NCBI GenBank assembly: GCA_040882555.1 | Contig: JBBEBC010000125.1 | Coordinates: forward strand, 1 to 16,188 | Direction of reading: 5' to 3' | DNA from: M30B66 sp040882555 | GTDB taxonomy: Bacteria; Bacteroidota; Bacteroidia; M30B66 | DNA: 16,188 nucleotides | Part shown: piece after piece, positions 7,703-14,905 of the stretch | How the letters are laid out: each line of letters starts with the position of its first letter | Position numbering within the stretch: the stretch's first letter is position 1 | Notes under the pieces: generated by a model | What the model was told of the DNA's origin: nothing | The model's input: the letters and a program-made list of their open reading frames with translations, nothing else | Database searches by the model: none | Made by a program: the position numbers and the translations under genes

Positions 7703-8242
7703 TCATTCTGAAATCCAATCCTCTATCATTTCCATCTTTTCGGGAGTAAATTGCCCGCTTACTGAACCTATTAATTTTCCACTTCCTGAAATAACTAAAA
7801 TGGTAGTATCTGGTTTTTTGCCGAGCAAACTTTGAAGAGTGGACTTATTTTCTCTGCTATACAGTGTGGAGGACTTGAGCTCATGACTTATTTCATTTTC
7901 CACTTTTTTTCCTGCTGCCTTCATTTCATTGTATTGCAACTCATTAAGAAAACTTATGCTATAAAATTCAGCATCAAACATCGCATCTAGCAATCCCGAC
8001 TTTCTAATAAATTTCTGAACGAGAGGATCAATCCAACTTTCAATTTCTTTTTCAGCTTTCACATTAAAAATGGCAAAAACCACCTTTACATCATCGCCTT
8101 TAAAAAAAGGGAAAGATGCTTCCTGATGTTCAAAGTCAAAGCATTTAAATGAAGGTAAATCAATTTGCTGAGCCTGAGAGCAAAAACTGAAACTTATTAG
8201 TAGGCAAAACAGATTCTGTTGAACCTTAATTTTACTAAACAT
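7703..8242 (-). CDS. Exported protein, possible thioredoxin-like fold without CXXC
   Basis: The 179-aa product has a signal peptide (hydrophobic core residues 11-20, ending CSQAQ). The mature part shows a beta-strand VKVVFAIFNV near 52-61, a helical middle, then a pair of strands TTILVISGSGKLIGSVSG (147-163) followed by a helix ending DWIS. That order resembles the thioredoxin-like fold, in the manner of ATP10/TlpA-like proteins, but there is no CXXC; the only cysteine in the mature chain is C34. The fold is inferred from pattern only. The gene begins 7 nt after the proline dehydrogenase stop and is probably co-transcribed with it. No function is assigned. Confidence 0.75.
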   Translation of the reverse strand: MFSKIKVQQNLFCLLISFSFCSQAQQIDLPSFKCFDFEHQEASFPFFKGDDVKVVFAIFNVKAEKEIESWIDPLVQKFIRKSGLLDAMFDAEFYSISFLNELQYNEMKAAGKKVENEISHELKSSTLYSRENKSTLQSLLGKKPDTTILVISGSGKLIGSVSGQFTPEKMEMIEDWISE

Positions 8243-8249
8243 GCAATGG

Positions 8250-9422
8250 TTAACGTTTGCTTTGCTTTCTTCTTGCTCTTTCTTTCGATAATAAATTCAA
8301 TTCCCTAGAACTTTGTCCTGCAACTGAAGTGTTTTCATCGGCTCTCCTAATTAAATAGGGAAGAACATCCTTAACTGGGCCGTATGGAACATACTTGGCA
8401 ACATTATATCCTAAATGAGCAAGATTAAAACTTATATGATCACTCATTCCTAGCAGCTGGGAGAAGTAAATTCTTTGATCATCTTTTTCAATCCCTTTCT
8501 TGTCAATTAGTTCAGCTAGATATTGTGATGATTTTTCATTGTGAGATCCAGCACAAAGACTCATCCTGTCAATGTTATCAACAACTAATTCCAAAGCTAA
8601 ATTATAGTCTCTATCGCATGCTTCTTTGTCTGGCTGAATCGGCGATGGGTAGTTCATTTGCAAGGCTCTAGCTCTTTCCTTTTCCATATAAGCTCCCCTC
8701 ACTAGCTTAACTCCAACATGGAAATTATCTTGTTTTCCTTTTTCTATGAGATCCTTCAAAACTTGAAGCCTATCATGACGATACATCTGGAATGTGTTGA
8801 TTACCAGTGCTTTTTCCTTGTTAAAGCGCTGCATCATCTCAAGCATCAGTTTATCCATCACTGGCTGAATCCAAGTTTCTTCAGCATCCATCATGATATA
8901 TCTGTCAATTTCCTCCGCCTTTTTGCAAATGCGCTCAACCCTTTCTTTAACTCTCGCAAACTCATGTGTTTCAGCTTCGGAAAGATCACTTCCGTCACTC
9001 ACTTTTTCAAGTAATCCAAATCGAGCTAATCCTGTTAGCTTAAACACATTAAAAGGGACATTTCCATCGAGCGCAGCTCTTTCTTGAGTATCAATAATTT
9101 CGTTCGCGGTAAGTTCAAAATCCTCTTCCGATTCTTTTCCTTCAACTGAATAATCGAGTATAGTACTGACCTTAAATTCGCTCAATTTGTTAATGGTAGA
9201 CTCACATTCTCTAATGGTTTCACCACCGCAAAAATGCTCATAGATAGTTTCCTTAATAATGTATTTAAATGGAAAGCTGATTTTAACAGCCAAACCTGCG
9301 AGTGGTTTACTCCATTTTACGAGCTTATTATTTCCTATTAACTTAAATAATAGATAAGCCTTTTTTAACTCATAATCGCTTCTGCTACCAAAAGCTATTT
9401 CAGTATTTTCAAACGACACCAT
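8250..9422 (-). CDS. Proline dehydrogenase (FAD-dependent, monofunctional)
   Basis: The 390-aa protein has the PRODH TIM-barrel signatures: MMDAEETW (177-184), VINTFQMYR (207-215), VKLVRGAYMEKER (238-250), YVPYGPV (344-350) and the substrate-binding RRADENTSVAGQ (359-370). It oxidises L-proline to 1-pyrroline-5-carboxylate and passes electrons through FAD to the quinone pool at the inner membrane face. The length is that of the stand-alone enzymes of Bacteroidota, which resemble mitochondrial PRODH; no P5C dehydrogenase domain is attached and none is encoded in the window. The start ATG at 9422 is preceded by a TAnnTTTG promoter. The next gene follows after 7 nt. It is transcribed divergently from aroB. 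Confidence 0.95.
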   Translation of the reverse strand: MVSFENTEIAFGSRSDYELKKAYLLFKLIGNNKLVKWSKPLAGLAVKISFPFKYIIKETIYEHFCGGETIRECESTINKLSEFKVSTILDYSVEGKESEEDFELTANEIIDTQERAALDGNVPFNVFKLTGLARFGLLEKVSDGSDLSEAETHEFARVKERVERICKKAEEIDRYIMMDAEETWIQPVMDKLMLEMMQRFNKEKALVINTFQMYRHDRLQVLKDLIEKGKQDNFHVGVKLVRGAYMEKERARALQMNYPSPIQPDKEACDRDYNLALELVVDNIDRMSLCAGSHNEKSSQYLAELIDKKGIEKDDQRIYFSQLLGMSDHISFNLAHLGYNVAKYVPYGPVKDVLPYLIRRADENTSVAGQSSRELNLLSKERARRKQSKR

Positions 9423-9439
9423 AAAGTGCAGATTTTTGG

Positions 9440-9472
9440 CAAACCTAACGGATTTTCAGGCATACTGTTCAA
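9440..9472 (-). promoter_or_regulatory. Promoter of the proline dehydrogenase gene
   Basis: On the minus strand TTG (9472-9470) and TAGGTTTG (9447-9440), an exact TAnnTTTG match, are 22 nt apart. Initiation a few bases downstream would give a leader of about 12 nt before the ATG at 9422. The spacing is slightly longer than typical. Confidence 0.55.
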
Positions 9473-9493
9473 TATTTTTTTCTACAAAAGTCA

Positions 9494-9525
9494 TTGCCTT
9501 TTCAACATTAACCTCAGTACATTTG
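9494..9525 (+). promoter_or_regulatory. Promoter of aroB
   Basis: TTG (9494-9496) and TACATTTG (9518-9525), an exact TAnnTTTG match, are 21 nt apart. The element ends only 4 nt before the aroB ATG at 9530, so the transcript should start at or within a few bases of the start codon. It lies about 45 nt from the divergent proline dehydrogenase promoter, so one bound regulator could affect both. Confidence 0.55.
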
Positions 9526-9529
9526 TGAA

Positions 9530-10597
9530 ATGCAAGCGCAAGTTGTTTCAGAAAGTCCTTTAATTACCATCGGGGAAAGGATGAATTTAGAGTTAGGCTC
9601 TTTCCTGAAAGCTCAGCAATTTGAGTCTCTTCTGATTGTTTGTGATGAAAATACACATGCGCATTGTTACCCATTATACGCAGAAATATTTGCCTTTTTT
9701 TCGAATAAGTCGATAGTCGTTTTACCTGCCGGTGATTCGGAAAAAAATCTTCATAATTCAGCTCTTATTTGGGAGGCATTATTAAAGCTCAAAGGAGGAA
9801 GAAAATCTTTAGTTATTGCCCTCGGAGGTGGTATGATCTGCGATATGTGTGCCTTTGCTGCCTCTGTTTTTATGAGAGGAGTTTCGTTTATTCTTTTACC
9901 TACTTCTCTTTTGGCCATGGTAGACGCCTCAGTCGGCGGAAAGACAGCCGTGAATTTCAATCAATTGAAAAATATTATTGGAACTTTTAACAACCCCGAG
10001 GCGGTATTCATTGACGTTGATTTTCTGAAAACTCTACCTCACTCCGAGATGGATTCAGGCAAGGCAGAAATGCTTAAGCATAGTCTTTTGGAAGGAGAAC
10101 AAGGCTTTATAAGTTTTATTGAAAATTTTAATTTTTCACCTTCGGTGGAAAGGATTGCGAACTCAATCAGGTTTAAGCTTAAAATCACTCAACACGATTT
10201 CCACGAAAAAGGAATTAGAGAAATATTAAATCTTGGACACACTACTGCGCATGCATTCGAATCGCTTTATTTTTCAAAAAACAAGGTGCTTTTGCATGGT
10301 CACGCTGTTGCTGCGGGCCTTTGGATAGAATCATTTATTTCTGAAGGATTTTTTCAAAATGCTAACAAAGAAAAGCTCCAAGAATTGAGGAACTTCATAA
10401 GTTCTAACTATGCAAGGATTGAAGTCTCGCTTTCTGAAGCCGATGATCTTATCGAATTGATGAAATCTGATAAAAAAAATAAATCAGGATCTACATCTTT
10501 TGTCCTGCTTACTTCACCAGGAAATCCACTACGTGACTGTTTTCCTGATGATTTGCTAATAAGGCAGTCAATTCAAAATTATATTTCGAATGCCTGA
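9530..10597 (+). CDS. aroB: 3-dehydroquinate synthase
   Basis: The 355-aa cytoplasmic enzyme converts DAHP to 3-dehydroquinate, step two of the shikimate pathway, using NAD and a divalent metal. Visible family motifs: the NAD-binding ALGGGMICD (97-105), LLPTSLLAMVDASVGGKTAVN (122-142), the metal-ligand segment KAEMLKH (178-184, ligand E180), LGHTTAHAFE (235-244, ligand H237) and LHGHAVAAG (255-263, ligand H256). The stretch NFNQLKNIIGTFNNP is the Bacteroidota version of the substrate loop. The ATG at 9530 gives the expected N-terminus although the promoter nearly abuts it. It overlaps aroA by 8 nt, so the two are co-transcribed and probably translationally coupled. Confidence 0.95.
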   Translation: MQAQVVSESPLITIGERMNLELGSFLKAQQFESLLIVCDENTHAHCYPLYAEIFAFFSNKSIVVLPAGDSEKNLHNSALIWEALLKLKGGRKSLVIALGGGMICDMCAFAASVFMRGVSFILLPTSLLAMVDASVGGKTAVNFNQLKNIIGTFNNPEAVFIDVDFLKTLPHSEMDSGKAEMLKHSLLEGEQGFISFIENFNFSPSVERIANSIRFKLKITQHDFHEKGIREILNLGHTTAHAFESLYFSKNKVLLHGHAVAAGLWIESFISEGFFQNANKEKLQELRNFISSNYARIEVSLSEADDLIELMKSDKKNKSGSTSFVLLTSPGNPLRDCFPDDLLIRQSIQNYISNA

Positions 10598-11831
10598 ATT
10601 AGTAGAATTAATTTCACCAGTAGTTAGTCCTCGAGTTAAAATTGAATTGCCAGCCTCAAAAAGTTTGAGCAATCGTATACTTATTTTGGAAGCAGTAACG
10701 AATGGTTTAGTAAAAGGCATCGGTTACTCTGATGCAGAAGATAGCCGGAATCTTAAACGGTGTATTGAAGAAAAAAGCACTGAAATGTATGTTGGTGAAG
10801 GTGGAACAACATTGAGGTTTCTTATGGCTTTTCTTGCAGCAACAGTCAACTATGAAGGCGTTTTAAGAGGCAGCGATCGCTTAATGAAAAGACCTGTTGA
10901 CGCACTCGTTTTAGCATTGAATTCTTTGGGCGCGGAGGTTGAAATTGTTAACAAAGACAAGGAGATTTCTATTTCAATTTCAGGGAAATCTATCCGGGGG
11001 GGAGAGCTCGAATTAGCCCCATCAGAAAGCAGTCAATTCGCTTCAGCCTTATTATTGGCAGCCCCATTATTTGAGCAAGGCCTTCATTTAAAGCTCCCTA
11101 AAGATTTTCCTTCTGTGAGTTATTTGTTAATGACTGTCAAACTCATGCAAGCATGCGGTTTTGACATTTCAGTCAATAAGCATGAAGTGAATTTCAATAT
11201 TTCAAGTTTGAAGCCTGTTGAAATTAAAATTGAAAAGGATTGGTCCTCCGCATCTTATTGGTATGGAATAGTTTCTCTTCTCAAAGGTTCAAGAATTGAG
11301 CTCGAAGGTTTAGGTATAGATTCACTTCAAGGGGATGCTTCATGTGTTGATGTATTTAAATTTTTCGGGGTTAAAACAACAGAAACTGAATCCGGAATAG
11401 TTATCTCAAATGAAGAGCTTATCATGCATGAATTGGCTTTCGACGTAGCCGAATTTCCAGATTTATTTCCAACACTGGCTTTCACTGCAGCCGCTAAACG
11501 GATGAAAATTTACTTTAGCGGACTTTCCACTTTACGAGTGAAGGAGTCTGATAGGGTGGAGGCTGTAATGAAAGAGCTTGCTAAGGTTGGTGTTAAAAGT
11601 TCTTTGTTAAATAGCGATTTATTGATGATAGACGCTAAAGAACTAAGAACCGACAGGATGGTGATTTTTGAAACCTATGATGACCATCGGATTGCTATGG
11701 GCGCAGCAATTTTAAGTACTGTTTTATGGAAGGCTGCTATCAGAAATCCCCATGTTGTTGGAAAAAGTTACCCTTCGTTTTGGCAGCAATTATCTCTACT
11801 TGGCTTTTCTGTAAAGGAATTCGCGAGTTAA
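10590..11831 (+). CDS. aroA: 3-phosphoshikimate 1-carboxyvinyltransferase (EPSP synthase)
   Basis: The 413-aa enzyme transfers the enolpyruvyl group of PEP to shikimate-3-phosphate. Motifs: PASKSLSNR (21-29, PEP/S3P-binding Lys24 and Arg29), the PEP loop GEGGTTLRF (69-77), SDRLMKRPVDAL (95-106), SSQFASALLLAAPL (147-160), FPDLFPT with D291 at the catalytic Asp position, RVKESDR (316-322) and YDDHRIAMG (363-371). Phe77 sits where E. coli has Pro101, a position linked to glyphosate sensitivity in the E. coli enzyme. The N-terminus is in the expected place and the ATG overlaps the aroB stop. The length is a little short of the 427 aa of E. coli, as is common in Bacteroidota. Confidence 0.95.
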   Translation: MPELVELISPVVSPRVKIELPASKSLSNRILILEAVTNGLVKGIGYSDAEDSRNLKRCIEEKSTEMYVGEGGTTLRFLMAFLAATVNYEGVLRGSDRLMKRPVDALVLALNSLGAEVEIVNKDKEISISISGKSIRGGELELAPSESSQFASALLLAAPLFEQGLHLKLPKDFPSVSYLLMTVKLMQACGFDISVNKHEVNFNISSLKPVEIKIEKDWSSASYWYGIVSLLKGSRIELEGLGIDSLQGDASCVDVFKFFGVKTTETESGIVISNEELIMHELAFDVAEFPDLFPTLAFTAAAKRMKIYFSGLSTLRVKESDRVEAVMKELAKVGVKSSLLNSDLLMIDAKELRTDRMVIFETYDDHRIAMGAAILSTVLWKAAIRNPHVVGKSYPSFWQQLSLLGFSVKEFAS

Positions 11832-11854
11832 TAGACAATATTTCAACTCATGTG

Positions 11855-11882
11855 TTGCGCTTGTTAAAATGAATTACCTTTG
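11855..11882 (+). promoter_or_regulatory. Promoter of the cold-shock gene
   Basis: TTG (11855-11857), 17 nt, then TACCTTTG (11875-11882), continuing as TACCTTTGC. This is an excellent Bacteroidota promoter and the best in the window. The expected start site near 11887 leaves a leader of about 14 nt before the ATG at 11901. Confidence 0.7.
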
Positions 11883-11900
11883 CGCCATAATAATTTACTA

Positions 11901-12095
11901 ATGAAAAATGGAATTGTAAAGTTCTTCAATGAATCCAAGGGATTTGGATTTATTAAAGACAATGAATCGGACAAAGAATTTTTTGTCCATGTATCCGGAC
12001 TTGTACATGAGGTACGTGAAAATGATCACGTAACTTTTGATTTACAAGAAGGTAGAAAAGGCTTAAATGCCGTGAACGTGAAGCGTCAGGCATAA
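11901..12095 (+). CDS. Cold-shock domain protein (CspA family)
   Basis: The 64-aa protein is a single cold-shock domain that binds single-stranded nucleic acid and acts as an RNA chaperone. It begins MKNGIVKFFNESKGFGFI, with RNP1 KGFGFI (residues 13-18) and RNP2 FFVHVS (27-32), and ends in the usual LNAVNVKRQ strand. I place the start at the ATG at 11901. An in-frame TTG at 11880 exists but overlaps the -7 promoter element and would add a non-homologous MRHNNLL. The predicted short leader leaves no room for a long cold-responsive 5' UTR of the E. coli cspA kind. A strong terminator follows, so the gene is monocistronic. Confidence 0.94.
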   Translation: MKNGIVKFFNESKGFGFIKDNESDKEFFVHVSGLVHEVRENDHVTFDLQEGRKGLNAVNVKRQA

Positions 12096-12114
12096 TCTGA
12101 TATTATCCCGTTGC

Positions 12115-12146
12115 AAAGCCGGACTCAACAGAGTCCGGCTTTTTTT
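12115..12146 (+). terminator. Intrinsic terminator of the cold-shock gene
   Basis: AAAGCCGGACTC, loop AACA, GAGTCCGGCTTT is a perfect 12-bp stem with a GC-rich core followed directly by a run of T (to 12146). It starts 19 nt after the stop codon. The other strand lacks an adequate T-run, so it acts mainly on plus-strand transcription. Confidence 0.93.
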
Positions 12147-12167
12147 GTGCCTCATTTTCTGAAGCTT

Positions 12168-12187
12168 GATTTTTTTGCAAAAAAATC
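12168..12187. repeat. 20-bp perfect A/T palindrome
   Basis: GA-T7-GC-A7-TC is a perfect 20-nt palindrome lying 21 nt beyond the terminator. It could add a back-up U-tract to termination, act as a bent-DNA element, or be a protein site for the gene starting at 12332. The rest of 12188-12331 is AT-rich, with only a one-mismatch -7 candidate TATTTCTG at 12277-12284. Confidence 0.6.
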
Positions 12188-12331
12188 ATACATCTAAATT
12201 CAAACAAATTGGTTTTAATTTGAAAATGCCGTATTATTGAAACTCAGTTCTCGTTTCGTCAAGGAGTTAGATTAATTATTTCTGCTTTATAAGTTCTCGA
12301 TTCGTGGCTGTGCCATCTATGCAAGTTGTTT

Positions 12332-14791
12332 ATGAAGAAGATTTTCCTAACGAATCATTCATTCAGGTTCTCATTTGCGGTTTTGAAGGATGCCTCACTA
12401 ATTTCATCCTGTGCCCTAGTTTTTTCTTTAAATATTCATTCTCAAAATTTTCAGGAGATATCCCAATCAGTTGGTCTAAGTGGTTTCTGTTCGGGTCAGT
12501 ATGGTAATGGAGTGAGTTTTTATGATTGGAATTGGGATGGATATGATGACATCGTGCTGTGCAACGATAATTCGGTGCCACAATTTTTTCAGAATAATAA
12601 TGGAACTTTTGAAGAAGTGAATCTTCCAGGAATCGATATGCCAGGCAATTTCAAATCTGTAAATTGGGTAGATTATGACAATGATGGTGATGCAGATCTC
12701 GCCCTAAATCGAACCGATGGGGCTTTCGTCCTTTACCGAAACGAAGGTGATTTTTCGTTTACTAACGTGAGCTGGTCATGCGGTATTAGTCAAGCTAACT
12801 CACAAGGCTATGGGCAATCTTGGGGAGATTATAATAACGACGGTTTTATTGATGTATACCTGTGTAATTACCAAGGTGAGTGGATTTTACCTTTAAGAAC
12901 AAACTATCTTTATAAAAATAACGGCGACGGTACATTTACCGACGTCACCTCTTCAACAGGAGTCGGTAATGGTTACAAGACAACTTTTATTTCGGTTTGG
13001 CTCGACTATGATAAAGATGGTTGGCAAGATTTGTTCGTTTTTAATGATCGGTTCCAATATCACAATTATATATACCGTAATAATCAGGATGGAACCTTTT
13101 CAGACGTAAGTAATGAAATGGCATTTGACCAGTATTATGAACCAATGTCTGCTACTATCGGAGATTTTAACAATGACGGCTGGATGGACATTTACTCAAC
13201 AAATGGAAATGGTAATAAATTGTATCAGGGTTCAGCGCAAGGAATCTTTACAGAAGTCGCTTCAGTAGAAGGAGTTCAGCTTATGGCTTTCAGTTGGGGT
13301 GCCGTTTGGCTTGATGGAAATGGAGATCAAAAACTAGATTTGGTGGTTGCAACCTCTGACAGTTATTTTAGTGATTATTCACTATTTTATTTCAGGAACT
13401 CAGGATCGTCATTTAGTATTTATCAGGATGGAGATTTAGTAAATTTTAGTGGTCAAACCTATTCGATGGCAAAAGGCGACTATAATAATGATGGAAGGCC
13501 TGATTTGTTATCTCATAGTTTTGAAGAAATGGGTACGAGACTTTGGCAACTCGCTGAGGTTGATTATAATACACTTAAAATTGCACTGCAAGGAGAAATT
13601 TCCAATCGTGATGGAATTGGCGCCTGGATAGAAGTATACACTGAAGGATTTTGTCAGACAAGTTATACTCTGAATGGGGAGCAATATTTATCTCAAAATT
13701 CGCAGTGGAATATGCTCTCCTTAAATCAATATACTCAGGCAGATAGTCTTATCATCCGCTGGCCAAGCGGTATAATAGATAAGTTTTATCAATTGCAGGC
13801 TAATCAGACATTGATAATTAAAGAAGGCAGTTCTTTCGTCTTAAATATTTCTCAAACGCCCATTATAAATGCATGTATAGGAGATTCTGTCCTGCTCGAT
13901 GCTGGAACTGCAGACTCCTATTTATGGAATAACGGCGATACAACTCAATATTTTAACGTTGTAGAATCAGGTCAGTATTATGTTTCAGTTCAAAATAACC
14001 AATTAATATATCACTCAGATACAGTATCAATCAGCTTTAATGAACCAACTGAATATCTAGTGGTGACTTCAGACCCGCAATGTTTTAATGATTTTACTTC
14101 AAGTATTCAAATAGCCAACCCAGAAGGCTTTCCTATTGATTCAGTTTTGTGGAATGACAATTTCTTTTCTACAGTTTTAGAAAATGTAAATACCGAAGTC
14201 GTTACTTTCACTTTTGAAGACCAAAGCGGTTGCTTTATTCAGGGGTATCTGGATATTTCTTATCCAGACCAAATAAATTTTTCTATCGAGACAGAACTGT
14301 CTTCTACGAATTCTCCTTGTTCTTCGATGTGGATGGGTTCTACATTTCCATCAGGAGGACTTCCCCCTTACGAAATTCTGTGCGAATTTTACAGGATAGG
14401 CGAGATGGATGCATTTCAAAGTTCATCAGGACTAGCCTTTGAATGTGTTAATGCAAATGAAGCTATCCAACTTGTTTGCACCGTCAAGGATGCGAATGAT
14501 TGTATTGAAATCAATGAACACTTTTTACCTTCATCATTAAGCACGAGTACCTTAATAGGTCATCAGAATTTTTTGATGTTTCCAAATCCATTTAATTCTG
14601 TTCTAAACTTTGAGCCCCAGAATGAAAATTTCGAGTTAGACTTTTATGATTCACAATTCAGACTAATTGCAACTTATCAAATAGCAGCACTTCAAAATCA
14701 AATTGATTTATCTGAGCTTGAAACAGGATTGTATTTCATTAAAACAAACTTTGATCACTCGCTAGCGTTGATAACGGCTTTGAAAAAATAA
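12332..14791 (+). CDS. Secreted FG-GAP/UnbV (CRTAC1-type) protein with T9SS C-terminal domain
   Basis: The 819-aa product starts at the ATG at 12332; an in-frame TTG 6 nt earlier is less likely. The signal peptide has an unusually long N-region and ends LNIHSQ near residue 38. Residues about 55-400 hold seven FG-GAP/VCBS-like repeats with calcium-binding D-x-D-x-D-G loops: DWNWDGYDD, DYDNDGDAD, DYNNDGFID, DYDKDGWQD, DFNNDGWMD, a variant DGNGDQKLD and DYNNDGRPD. An ASPIC/UnbV domain follows (about 414-500, with SLIIRWPSGIIDKF), then an Ig-like segment (506-568, YLWNNGDTTQYFNV), a SprB-like segment (570-733, SGGLPPYEI) and a T9SS type A sorting domain (737-819, with FPNPFNSVLNF and LSELETGLYFIK). 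It is exported and probably anchored on or released from the cell surface. The ligand is unknown. A paralogue follows. Confidence 0.92.
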   Translation: MKKIFLTNHSFRFSFAVLKDASLISSCALVFSLNIHSQNFQEISQSVGLSGFCSGQYGNGVSFYDWNWDGYDDIVLCNDNSVPQFFQNNNGTFEEVNLPGIDMPGNFKSVNWVDYDNDGDADLALNRTDGAFVLYRNEGDFSFTNVSWSCGISQANSQGYGQSWGDYNNDGFIDVYLCNYQGEWILPLRTNYLYKNNGDGTFTDVTSSTGVGNGYKTTFISVWLDYDKDGWQDLFVFNDRFQYHNYIYRNNQDGTFSDVSNEMAFDQYYEPMSATIGDFNNDGWMDIYSTNGNGNKLYQGSAQGIFTEVASVEGVQLMAFSWGAVWLDGNGDQKLDLVVATSDSYFSDYSLFYFRNSGSSFSIYQDGDLVNFSGQTYSMAKGDYNNDGRPDLLSHSFEEMGTRLWQLAEVDYNTLKIALQGEISNRDGIGAWIEVYTEGFCQTSYTLNGEQYLSQNSQWNMLSLNQYTQADSLIIRWPSGIIDKFYQLQANQTLIIKEGSSFVLNISQTPIINACIGDSVLLDAGTADSYLWNNGDTTQYFNVVESGQYYVSVQNNQLIYHSDTVSISFNEPTEYLVVTSDPQCFNDFTSSIQIANPEGFPIDSVLWNDNFFSTVLENVNTEVVTFTFEDQSGCFIQGYLDISYPDQINFSIETELSSTNSPCSSMWMGSTFPSGGLPPYEILCEFYRIGEMDAFQSSSGLAFECVNANEAIQLVCTVKDANDCIEINEHFLPSSLSTSTLIGHQNFLMFPNPFNSVLNFEPQNENFELDFYDSQFRLIATYQIAALQNQIDLSELETGLYFIKTNFDHSLALITALKK

Positions 14792-14805
14792 TACTCAATG
14801 TTGTC

Positions 14806-14830
14806 AAAAAGCCTATCTCTGAAGCTTTTT
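14806..14830 (+). terminator. Possible weak terminator after the first FG-GAP protein
   Basis: AAAAAGC (14806-14812) and GCTTTTT (14824-14830) are inverted repeats with an 11-nt loop, starting 14 nt after the stop. The stem is only 7 bp with two G:C pairs, so termination would be partial at most. Confidence 0.4.
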
Positions 14831-14846
14831 AATATTGCATTTGTAT

Positions 14847-14874
14847 TTTGATAAAGATTCAGTTTGTATATTTA
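14847..14874 (+). promoter_or_regulatory. Possible promoter of the second FG-GAP protein
   Basis: TTTG (14847-14850), 16 nt, then TATATTTA (14867-14874), one mismatch from TAnnTTTG. An alternative TTTG at 14840-14843 gives 23 nt. The leader would be about 28 nt to the ATG at 14906. Tentative. Confidence 0.3.
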
Positions 14875-14905
14875 GAAGGTTAATTTTTATCGTTGAGTAT
14901 TGAAA

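Noticed and set aside
8718..9087. Plus-strand ORFs of 98 and 64 aa
   Set aside because: Antisense shadows of the proline dehydrogenase gene.
9751..9990. Minus-strand 69-aa and plus-strand 73-aa ORFs
   Set aside because: Both lie inside aroB in other frames; the aroB frame carries the conserved NAD-binding and substrate motifs.
10250..10325. Possible loss of a metal ligand in AroB (HGHAV instead of the common HGEAV)
   Set aside because: The metal-binding His is the first one (H256), which is kept; the following position varies between phyla, so activity need not be affected.
10873..10880. GCGATCGC octamer in aroA
   Set aside because: It resembles the cyanobacterial HIP1 sequence but is a single copy in a coding region; no sign of a repeat family.
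12304..12581. 67-aa plus ORF and 72-aa minus ORF at the start of the first FG-GAP gene
   Set aside because: Out-of-frame overlaps with the signal peptide and first repeat. I considered a frameshifted upstream exported gene, but the real frame is intact from its ATG.
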